Positions 1-5,558 of a stretch of 6,020 nt of DNA are shown here, one piece after another. The translations under genes and the position numbers were made by a program. Position 1 is the first letter of the stretch; each line of letters begins with the position of its first letter. The notes under the pieces are model-generated. The model was not told the DNA's origin. It made no database searches and worked only from the letters and a program-made list of their open reading frames with translations. Origin of the DNA: Bacillota bacterium (GTDB taxonomy: Bacteria > Bacillota > Bacilli > Alicyclobacillales > Alicyclobacillaceae); the NCBI GenBank assembly GCA_021820805.1, contig JAKADF010000229.1, positions 1-6,020 of the forward strand, given 5' to 3'.

Positions 1-813
1 TACCCATTCGTACCAGGTATTGATTTATCAGGCACTGTCGCTCGGTCAAACGACTCGCGGTTTCATGAAGGCGACGAGGTTATCGTCACCAGTTATGAAC
101 TGGGCGTCTCCCATTATGGCGGGTTCAGCCAGTACGCACGTGTACCAGGGGATTGGGTCGTACCACTCCCAAGCGGGCTGTCACTTCGAGATGCAATGTT
201 GTTTGGAACTGCAGGATTCACTGCTGCACTTTCTATCCTCCGTTTAGAGGATAATGGTTTAACACCTGCATCTGGGCCCGTCATTGTTACAGGCGCAACG
301 GGCGGCGTCGGCAGTTTGGCTGTCTCGATGCTTTCAAAACTCGGATATCATGTAATCGCAAGCACCGGAAAAACTGAGGAACACGAATATCTTAAACACC
401 TTGGCGCAAAAGAAGTCCTTAGCCGTGCGGATGTTTCCAAAGACAAACTCCGTCCGCTTGATAAACAGCGTTTTGCTGGTGCTGTAGATCCTGTAGGAGG
501 AAATACCCTCGCTTATCTACTCAGTACAATGAAATACGGCGGATCTGTTGCTGTCTGTGGGCTTACCGGCGGAACCAATGTCCCTGCTACGGTGCTTCCT
601 TTCATACTGCGGGGCATAAATTTGCTCGGCATAGATTCTGTTTACTGCAAAATGGATGTTCGCAGGGAAATCTGGGACAAGATTGCAAATGAATTAAAAC
701 TTGAGGACAATACAGCCCGCATAGATCGCGATGTTACCTTGGAAGAGCTGCCATCTGTATTAACCAGTATTTTAAAAGGGCAAATTCGCGGCCGTGTAGT
801 GGTAAAGCTTTAA
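1..813 (+). CDS. yhfP: YhfP/AcuI-type NADPH quinone / acrylyl-CoA oxidoreductase, 5' end cut off
   Basis: This is a cytoplasmic zinc-independent MDR-superfamily oxidoreductase. The family uses NADPH to reduce quinones or alpha,beta-unsaturated acyl-CoA such as acrylyl-CoA. The reading frame is open from base 1 and ends at TAA 811-813, giving 270 visible residues. From memory of Bacillus YhfP (about 330 residues), roughly 60 N-terminal residues lie outside the window. The ATG at 196 is internal, because clear family sequence precedes it: PGIDLSGTV near the left edge, then GDEVI and TSYELGVS. The dinucleotide-binding loop VTGATGGVGS is encoded at 286-315. Later family hallmarks are VDPVGG, YGGSVAVCGLTGG and the stretch PFILRGINLLGIDSVYC. 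The chain ends in GRVVVKL, as full-length family members do. No convincing terminator follows in the 169-base gap. Family assignment is firm, but the natural substrate is not decided by the sequence. Confidence 0.93.
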   Translation, partial: YPFVPGIDLSGTVARSNDSRFHEGDEVIVTSYELGVSHYGGFSQYARVPGDWVVPLPSGLSLRDAMLFGTAGFTAALSILRLEDNGLTPASGPVIVTGATGGVGSLAVSMLSKLGYHVIASTGKTEEHEYLKHLGAKEVLSRADVSKDKLRPLDKQRFAGAVDPVGGNTLAYLLSTMKYGGSVAVCGLTGGTNVPATVLPFILRGINLLGIDSVYCKMDVRREIWDKIANELKLEDNTARIDRDVTLEELPSVLTSILKGQIRGRVVVKL

Positions 814-905
814 CAAAAACTTTACTGTAAACAGGAACACCGTATCTAAAAGCGAAAATTATTATGAAGTTTTTTGTTTCAGCAATATACGACAAATATT
901 GACAC

Positions 906-914
906 TGGTATTAT
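906..914 (+). promoter_or_regulatory. possible extended -10 promoter element upstream of the coiled-coil gene
   Basis: TGGTATTAT matches the extended -10 form TGnTATAAT with one change in the hexamer (909-914), inside an AT-rich stretch. A TTGACA lies at 899-904, but it is too close upstream to be its -35 box, and no good -35 sits 16-18 bases upstream. If used, transcription would start near 921, leaving a leader of about 60 bases before the GTG at 983. Pattern match only. Confidence 0.25.
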
Positions 915-925
915 AAAATTATCAC

Positions 926-954
926 AGATAGACTTACTCGCAATAATCATATTC
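926..954 (+). promoter_or_regulatory. possible sporulation-type (sigma-G/F or sigma-E-like) promoter
   Basis: AGATA at 926-930 and CATATTC at 948-954 are separated by 17 bases. This loosely resembles the forespore pattern (GnATA, about 17-18 bases, CATnnTA), with one mismatch in each box. Start of transcription would fall around 961, just upstream of the ribosome site at 970-976, so the spacing is sensible. Short degenerate motifs like this occur by chance in AT-rich DNA, so this is only a candidate. Confidence 0.2.
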
Positions 955-969
955 AGGAATCTAATTTTC

Positions 970-976
970 GGGGTGA
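970..976 (+). promoter_or_regulatory. ribosome binding site that fixes a GTG start
   Basis: GGGGTGA differs by one base from the GGAGGTGA complement of 16S rRNA. It lies six bases before the GTG at 983, which supports that non-ATG codon as the start of the coiled-coil gene. Confidence 0.75.
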
Positions 977-982
977 ATTTAC

Positions 983-1744
983 GTGGGCTTTGGGGGTTTT
1001 AAATCGAAGTTTTCCGGTAAGCCGCATCACCTGAATGGTGGTGATGATGTTCTTGCAAATTCATTACAGATTGATGACATGCTGACAGAAAAAATTAACC
1101 CTATTGATAAACCGGTTAATTCCATAAATACATTAACGCAAAATGCAGATGACGAGGTTTCTACACGGTTATTTGCTTCGGTCGTTTCTATTGTTGAGGA
1201 CAGACGTCAACTCCTGACATCTCTTGACGAGTATAGACGCTACTTACACGATGCAGAGAATACGATTCAAGATATGAAACTTGATAAAAGGGCATCACAG
1301 CTATTGCTGGAGAAAAAAGAAGAAGAATTAGAAGCCTCCCGCCGTCAAATGGCAGAAAAGCAATTGAAGTATGACCAATTACTGGAGGACTACAGACAAC
1401 TTCGTTCAAATGATGCAAAAGAATTTGAACGTCTCCAACAACAAATTAAGGAAATCAGGCTAAGCTACGAGAATTTGAACATTGACTACGGTAGATTTCG
1501 CACTGAGAGTATTCGTGAAAATGAAAAGCTCGAAGCAGAGGCTAGAGAAGTACTCGTGAAGTATCACCAATTGCTCGATGAATACAATAAGCTGCGCGAA
1601 GAAAATACAAATCTCATGTCAAGCATTATAAACTTTACGCAACAAATGTCTTCAATACGAATTCCAGAACAAAAGTCTGAACCACGTAAGCCAATTCCTA
1701 TCTATCCGGTCGTCGTAGATTCAGAGAATGCAGCTGGTTCTTAA
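983..1744 (+). CDS. unrecognised soluble coiled-coil protein, 253 residues
   Basis: I do not recognise this family. The start is GTG at 983, backed by a well-spaced GGGGTGA. There is no signal peptide or membrane segment, so the protein should be cytoplasmic. Residues 1-60 are polar and probably disordered, with a glycine-rich beginning (MGFGGF). Residues 60-225 are long, charged and helix-favouring, with hydrophobic residues spaced as in coiled coils. Residues 226-253 form a proline-rich tail (KPIPIYPVVV). Inside the helix, three units begin at residues 129, 161 and 193, exactly 32 residues apart, with the cores KYDQLLEDY, SYENLNIDY and KYHQLLDEY. The gene ends 43 bases before the membrane deacetylase gene on the same strand, so the two are probably co-transcribed. 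A structural, scaffold or partner role is inference from shape and neighbour only; no catalytic motif is visible. Confidence 0.85.
   Translation: MGFGGFKSKFSGKPHHLNGGDDVLANSLQIDDMLTEKINPIDKPVNSINTLTQNADDEVSTRLFASVVSIVEDRRQLLTSLDEYRRYLHDAENTIQDMKLDKRASQLLLEKKEEELEASRRQMAEKQLKYDQLLEDYRQLRSNDAKEFERLQQQIKEIRLSYENLNIDYGRFRTESIRENEKLEAEAREVLVKYHQLLDEYNKLREENTNLMSSIINFTQQMSSIRIPEQKSEPRKPIPIYPVVVDSENAAGS
1367..1654 (+). repeat. three 32-residue repeat units within the coiled-coil gene
   Basis: Three in-frame units of 96 bases occupy 1367-1462, 1463-1558 and 1559-1654. Their starts align as KYDQLLEDYRQLR, SYENLNIDYGRFR and KYHQLLDEYNKLR, conserving the pattern Y-x2-L-x3-Y-x3-R. Units 1 and 2 also share a following E-x-E-(R/K)-L. 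Units 1 and 3 are the more alike at their starts, also at DNA level. The match fades in the second half of unit 3. A 32-residue period fits a coiled coil built from three heptads plus one hendecad. Confidence 0.6.
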
Positions 1745-1787
1745 TCCAGTTATTCATTGTTCTTATGCGACGAGGGATGGATAAGTA

Positions 1788-3056
1788 ATGCATCAACCTA
1801 GTACTCCTAGTTTGGAAATCCGCCAAGTGAATAAAGATGATATCGGTCCTTATGTCAAAGTACGCGTTACACTTGCCGATGAAAAAATTAATATCCGCTT
1901 TGGATTAGACGAATTTACATATATACATCTAGACAGGCTGTTACATGAATTGTTCAAAGGGCACTTTCCAAGTGATTACTATAAATGTTTTCTTTCGTTC
2001 GAAACAGAGCCGGCTCCAAACTTTACGTTTACAGGCTGGGTCGTATGTCAACTTGGTGCACAAAAAACACGGTTATCCTTCGAATGCTCGGAGCTATATA
2101 TATCAAACTTGCAATGGTTGAAAAGCATTGACAGCCTGGCAGATCTCGAAAGCCTTTCCTGGGAACACTGGATTGATACCTATAATTTTGAGAATACGTA
2201 TTCAAGCTTTGAAGTGCTGGAAGCACTTGAAACTATCAAATCTGTTTCAAAAACTGCAAGTACGCAGAGAAGATATGCAATTATAGTTTCCGTCGGCCTA
2301 GCTTTGCTATGCGCTTTAGGTTTTAGTTGGTTCGGAATATCTCACAGGTACAGATTTGCTACAAATCCTATGCAAATTGTACCTGTCAAACAAACACTCA
2401 TCGCCGCAACTGCAAATACTACCCACACGCTTCACAAAAGCGGGACTCTCCACAAAGGGACACTTGCACCTTATCATCACTCCGAGTTCTATAAGGTGCC
2501 GGCGGGCGACGTTGCATTAACTTTTGACGATGGTCCGACAGAGTACACTAGTCGGATTTTGGAAGCTTTATCAGACAACCATGTTCATGCAACATTTTTC
2601 TTTATCGGCGAGAACGTACAGCACTATAAAAGTGTCGTTCATGGCGCAGTTCTTGATGGTAACCAAGTTGGAGATCATTCTGAGAACCACCCTAATCTAG
2701 AGGACATGACGGCACAAGAGCAAAGCTATGAAATAAACGAAGCTGCAAAAGAAATCGAACTAGTTACACACCAGCCTGTAACGATGTTCCGCCCTCCATA
2801 CGAAGCTTTTAACAATGATACTAAGCAAATTCTCGACCAAAATGGTATGACACTTACTTTGTGGAATGAGGACCCGGAAGATTGGAAAGCAAAATCAAAA
2901 GCCGATGTCATTCAAAGAGTACTGAGTTTGCCGGCTTCGGGAAGTGTATTTATCCTTCATGATAAAAAATATACAGCAGAGGCTCTGCCAACCATTATCA
3001 AAGCTTTTAAAGCAGAACACCTAAAAATCGTGTTACTGTCAACTGTACAAAAATGA
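1788..3056 (+). CDS. membrane-anchored NodB-family polysaccharide (probably peptidoglycan) deacetylase with an unrecognised cytoplasmic domain
   Basis: A 422-residue protein in three parts. Residues 1-160 form a mixed, aromatic-rich region without signal peptide; I do not recognise its family. Residues 163-184 are one hydrophobic membrane segment, followed by a histidine-rich linker to about 240. Residues 242-420 are a carbohydrate esterase family 4 (NodB) domain with every motif in order: TFDDGP (245-250, Asp247 and Asp248), HSENH (His297 and His301 as metal ligands), RPPY (335-338), DPEDW (362-366) and LHD (390-392, His391). Family knowledge predicts metal-dependent removal of N-acetyl groups from a glycan outside the membrane, most likely peptidoglycan. 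The start is ATG 1788, with GAGGGA at 1772-1777 ten bases upstream. Positive residues flank the membrane segment on both sides, so the N-in topology rests on the domain's usual location. Many CE4 enzymes have only a signal or anchor at the N-terminus, so the large inner domain is the odd part. Exact substrate is unknown. Confidence 0.92.
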   Translation: MHQPSTPSLEIRQVNKDDIGPYVKVRVTLADEKINIRFGLDEFTYIHLDRLLHELFKGHFPSDYYKCFLSFETEPAPNFTFTGWVVCQLGAQKTRLSFECSELYISNLQWLKSIDSLADLESLSWEHWIDTYNFENTYSSFEVLEALETIKSVSKTASTQRRYAIIVSVGLALLCALGFSWFGISHRYRFATNPMQIVPVKQTLIAATANTTHTLHKSGTLHKGTLAPYHHSEFYKVPAGDVALTFDDGPTEYTSRILEALSDNHVHATFFFIGENVQHYKSVVHGAVLDGNQVGDHSENHPNLEDMTAQEQSYEINEAAKEIELVTHQPVTMFRPPYEAFNNDTKQILDQNGMTLTLWNEDPEDWKAKSKADVIQRVLSLPASGSVFILHDKKYTAEALPTIIKAFKAEHLKIVLLSTVQK

Positions 3057-3072
3057 ACTAAAATATCATAAA

Positions 3073-3112
3073 CATAGGACTAGCTTTGCCATCAAGCAAG
3101 TTCTGTCCTATG
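3073..3112. terminator. inverted repeat between convergent genes, possible bidirectional terminator
   Basis: CATAGGAC (3073-3080) pairs perfectly with GTCCTATG (3105-3112). In an alternative register the inner bases also pair, ACTAGCTT with AAGCAAGT, with one mismatch around a seven-base loop. It lies between the stop codons of the deacetylase (3056) and the convergent aminotransferase (3134). Neither side has a run of T longer than four: the minus-strand side reads TTTATGATATTTTA and the plus side is poor in T. Termination is therefore plausible from position and stem, but not canonical. Confidence 0.5.
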
Positions 3113-3133
3113 ATGCAAAAACATATCGTTCCA

Positions 3134-4597
3134 TTACAACATAAACCATTTCTTCACGTTAAGCCTTTGTCCTGAGCGTTTATGGACAAAGGTATTGCGT
3201 AAGGGATTATAAGTATAGTCTTCCCTATACTTTTCTATCGTTTGAACAGTCTCTGCAATTGCATCTGCCATATAACGAACTTCCTCATCAGTCATCGTTG
3301 GATGCAAGGACAAACGAATCCATCCAGGCTTTGTTGAAAAATCACCTTTATCAATTTTCCCTTTAATCGCTTCGGAATCAGTTTTGTCGATTTCTAACAG
3401 ATAATGTCCATAAGTTCCAGCACAATGACATCCCGCTCGCGTTTGAATACCAAACCTGTCACTTAACAGCTTTGAGAACAAATTATAATGAATGCCTTCT
3501 GCAGAAAATGATATGATGCCAAGTCTATTCTCGGCAGCGTCTGCAAAAACGCGGATGCCTGGTATGGGTTTTAATACAGAAATAAATCGATTTGTAAGCA
3601 CGGCATCTCGTTCATTCATTGCGCTTACACCGATTTTCTCCTTAAGCGAAACAGCCATGGCCGCACGAATAAACTGCAAAAAACCCGGCGTACCCCCATC
3701 CTCACGCATTGCAATATCCTCAATATACTTTCGTCCGCCCCATGGGTTCGTAAAGTTTACTGTTCCTCCACCAGGCTGGTCTGGCACCTCGTTGTGGTAC
3801 AGGGATGTATGAAAAGCTAAAATTCCTGCAGATCCAGGTCCACCTAGGAATTTATGCGGTGAGAAGAAAATCGCGTCAAGCCGCTCATCTAGGTTTTCTG
3901 GATGCATGTTCACCGAATCATACGGGGCAGATGCAGCAAAATCCACAAAGCACAACCCTCCATGCCTGTGCATAATTTTTGCAAGTTCACGATAAGGTGT
4001 ACGAATTCCCGTGACGTTTGAACATGCTGTAAAACTGCCGATTTTGAGTCGCCTGTTGCGATAAATCTGAAGCTCATTCTCAAGTGAAAGCGGATCGACT
4101 AGGCCTTTTTCATTCGGTTTCAAAACTACTACGTCTGCGATTGTTTCCAGCCAAGAGGTGTGATTAGAATGGTGTTCCATATGCGTAACAAATACAACAG
4201 GCCGTTTATTTTCACTAAGGCGAATATACTTTTTCCATCGTTCGTGAACCTTTAGACCCATGATTCGCAAAAGCTTATTAATCGCTCCAGTCGATCCGGT
4301 TCCGCATGGCAACACGACATCCTCATCATTTGCCCCAATGTGGTTACTTATGATACTCCTTGCCGCCTCATACGCTTCTGTCATTGCAAGACCTACAAAA
4401 CTTGCCTCCGTGTGAGTATTTGCAACGTAGGGCCCTACTTTATCTCGCATCGTTTGTTCGATGTCTTCATATAACCGTCCTGAAGCTGTCCAATCTGCAT
4501 ACACGAGATGGGGCGTTCCGTACGGCGTTATGATGCGTTTATTTCTGCCGATTGTCTTTTCTCGAAACTCTGAAAAGTACGACTCAGTGTATGCCAT
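3134..4597 (-). CDS. class V PLP-dependent aminotransferase, cysteine desulfurase-like
   Basis: A 487-residue cytoplasmic pyridoxal-phosphate enzyme of the fold shared by NifS/SufS/CsdA. Visible hallmarks are YADWTASG (33-40, the usual N-terminal substrate loop), GTGSTGA (99-105, phosphate binding), MEHHSN (140-145, the His that stacks on PLP), FVDFAAS (217-223, Asp219 against the pyridine nitrogen) and SPHKFLGG (246-253, Lys249 as Schiff-base lysine). RAGCHCAG (387-394) places Cys392 where group II desulfurases carry their catalytic cysteine. The protein is about 80 residues longer than typical SufS. Part of the excess is a lysine-rich insert after the cysteine loop (roughly 402-425) and a C-terminal tail (458-487). 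The start is ATG at 4597, with AAGGGG six bases upstream on the minus strand. It is divergent from bshB2. Release of sulfur from cysteine is the likeliest activity; a lyase or epimerase of the same fold cannot be excluded. No SUF or ISC genes are adjacent. Confidence 0.9.
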   Translation of the reverse strand: MAYTESYFSEFREKTIGRNKRIITPYGTPHLVYADWTASGRLYEDIEQTMRDKVGPYVANTHTEASFVGLAMTEAYEAARSIISNHIGANDEDVVLPCGTGSTGAINKLLRIMGLKVHERWKKYIRLSENKRPVVFVTHMEHHSNHTSWLETIADVVVLKPNEKGLVDPLSLENELQIYRNRRLKIGSFTACSNVTGIRTPYRELAKIMHRHGGLCFVDFAASAPYDSVNMHPENLDERLDAIFFSPHKFLGGPGSAGILAFHTSLYHNEVPDQPGGGTVNFTNPWGGRKYIEDIAMREDGGTPGFLQFIRAAMAVSLKEKIGVSAMNERDAVLTNRFISVLKPIPGIRVFADAAENRLGIISFSAEGIHYNLFSKLLSDRFGIQTRAGCHCAGTYGHYLLEIDKTDSEAIKGKIDKGDFSTKPGWIRLSLHPTMTDEEVRYMADAIAETVQTIEKYREDYTYNPLRNTFVHKRSGQRLNVKKWFML

Positions 4598-4685
4598 ACA
4601 ATTCCCCTTCTCGTTCTGAGATCATTCCACCCTATCTAATGCAAAGTGGGCGAAAGCCGTTACTGGCTAAACACCAGAGTCAAAC

Positions 4686-4714
4686 GAGACAGGTCTTGCA
4701 TGACGCGTTAGAAT
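4686..4714 (+). promoter_or_regulatory. possible sigma-A promoter for bshB2
   Basis: GAGACA (4686-4691) and TAGAAT (4709-4714) match the -35 and -10 consensus at four and five of six positions, with the ideal 17-base spacer. Transcription would start near 4721, about 33 bases before the bshB2 start and upstream of its ribosome site. No equally good promoter was found for the divergent gene in the same gap. Confidence 0.4.
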
Positions 4715-4742
4715 AAAATTTGGAACCTGTTCTAATCTGAAC

Positions 4743-4750
4743 AAGGAGGG
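4743..4750 (+). promoter_or_regulatory. strong ribosome binding site of bshB2
   Basis: AAGGAGGG is a near-perfect Shine-Dalgarno sequence. GGAGG (4745-4749) lies only four bases before ATG 4754 but seven bases before the next codon, GTG 4757. The second is the more usual spacing in Bacilli, so the real first codon may be GTG, shortening the protein by one residue. Confidence 0.8.
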
Positions 4751-4753
4751 ATT

Positions 4754-5431
4754 ATGGTGGAAAAGCAAAAACATGTGCTCGCAATTTATCCACATCCTGA
4801 CGATGAGACTTTTGGGAAAGCTGGAACAATTGCTTTGCATACAAAGGAAGGAACGCCCGTGACCCTCATTTGCTCGACACTTGGCCAAATGGGTCGGAAC
4901 ATGGGGAAACCTTTTTTCGCGAACCGTGAGACACTGCCTCTTATTCGCGAGAAGGAACTTAGGAATGCTTGTGATGTACTTGGCATCAAAGATTTACGCT
5001 TATTTGGACTTCGTGATAAAACAGTCGAATTTGAAGACCCAGAATATGTTGCGAGGCTCATCCTTGATGTTATTCAAGATGTTAAACCAACAATTATCTA
5101 TACGTATTATCCAAAACACGGCGTTCATCCAGACCATGATGCTATGTCAACTGCCACTATTTTGGCCGTATCAAAACTGCCAGAAGCAGAACGGCCGATA
5201 ATTTATGCTATGCCTGTCACAAAAAACGCCATTGAAGAATTTGGCCCGCCAGACCTGGAGCTTGATGTCAGTTCCGTTTTCGATTTGAAAATGGCTGCAT
5301 ACCATGCACACCGTTCCCAATCTGAGGTCATGCTGTCAGCTATGGAAGCAGCAATTGCCGAGGATCCATCGAAAAAGGACGAAATTGAAGCACCATTTAA
5401 GCGGGAACGTTATTGGATTTACAAGGTTTAA
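4754..5431 (+). CDS. bshB2: bacillithiol biosynthesis deacetylase BshB2 (LmbE/PIG-L family)
   Basis: This zinc hydrolase removes the acetyl group from GlcNAc-malate, giving GlcN-malate, to which BshC then adds cysteine to form bacillithiol. Members may also remove acetyl groups from bacillithiol conjugates. The protein has 225 residues, the usual family length. The metal-site motif PHPDDE is at 13-18 (His14 and Asp17 as expected ligands, Asp16 as expected base). The second motif HPDHD is at 125-129 (His128 as expected third ligand). GQMGRNMG (44-51), FANRETLP (55-62), LRDKTVEF (86-93) and AHRSQ (185-189) match BshB2 (Bacillus YojG) as I recall it, more closely than BshB1. It reads away from the desulfurase-like gene and faces the kduD fragment. 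No yojF-like partner is next to it, although Bacillus yojG has one. The other bacillithiol genes are not in the window. Confidence 0.9.
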   Translation: MVEKQKHVLAIYPHPDDETFGKAGTIALHTKEGTPVTLICSTLGQMGRNMGKPFFANRETLPLIREKELRNACDVLGIKDLRLFGLRDKTVEFEDPEYVARLILDVIQDVKPTIIYTYYPKHGVHPDHDAMSTATILAVSKLPEAERPIIYAMPVTKNAIEEFGPPDLELDVSSVFDLKMAAYHAHRSQSEVMLSAMEAAIAEDPSKKDEIEAPFKRERYWIYKV

Positions 5432-5436
5432 AGAGC

Positions 5437-5487
5437 AAAAAAATTAAGCCGCGTATTTAATCCATTGACTCATCATGGATTGCGGCT
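5437..5487 (-). terminator. intrinsic terminator of the kduD transcript
   Basis: Read on the minus strand, a stem is followed by a run of seven T (bases 5437-5443 are all A on the plus strand). The stem pairs AGCCGC (5447-5452) with GCGGCT (5482-5487) and AATCCAT (5459-5465) with ATGGATT (5475-5481), around a nine-base loop and with a six-base bulge on one side. On the plus strand no T-run follows, so it would be a poor terminator for bshB2. Confidence 0.7.
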
Positions 5488-5497
5488 AAACAGTGAA

Positions 5498-5538
5498 AGC
5501 TGGTTCAGCTTGAGTGTTAAATATGAGCTGAACTGGCT
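5498..5538. repeat. long inverted repeat downstream of kduD
   Basis: AGCTGGTTCAGCT (5498-5510) can pair over 13 positions with AGCTGAACTGGCT (5526-5538): eleven Watson-Crick pairs and two G-T wobbles, with a 15-base loop. The left arm can instead fold on itself, AAGCTG-GTT-CAGCTT (5497-5511). It sits between the kduD stop codon and the T-run terminator, so it would lie in the 3' untranslated part of that mRNA. Neither strand shows a T-run directly after it. Confidence 0.6.
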
Positions 5539-5558
5539 GAAGCTTGATTCTGTAGTGA

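Noticed and set aside
848..880. A/T-rich stem AAGCGAAAA with TTTTTGTTT as a terminator of the yhfP-like gene
   Set aside because: It has only nine pairs, two of them wobbles, with almost no G-C, and the T-run is inside the stem rather than after it.
899..904. Perfect -35 hexamer TTGACA
   Set aside because: No acceptable -10 hexamer lies 16-18 bases downstream; the TATAAA at 912 is only seven bases away.
1188..1418. Minus-strand open frame opposite the coiled-coil gene
   Set aside because: It lies wholly inside a convincing gene, has no ribosome site or family resemblance, and is a frame shadow.
1777..1788. A three-codon upstream reading frame (ATG GAT AAG TAA) overlapping the deacetylase start
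   Set aside because: The GAGGG stretch directly abuts this ATG with no spacing, so it is unlikely to be translated; the overlap looks accidental.
4722..4742. GGAACCTGTTC and GTTCTAATCTGAAC as a LexA (SOS) operator
   Set aside because: The Bacillus SOS box has GAAC and GTTC four bases apart in that order; here the gap is two, and the second element has reversed half-site order.
4667..4888. Minus-strand open frame across the start of bshB2
   Set aside because: It overlaps the conserved zinc-site coding region and the bshB2 ribosome site, with no coding signs.
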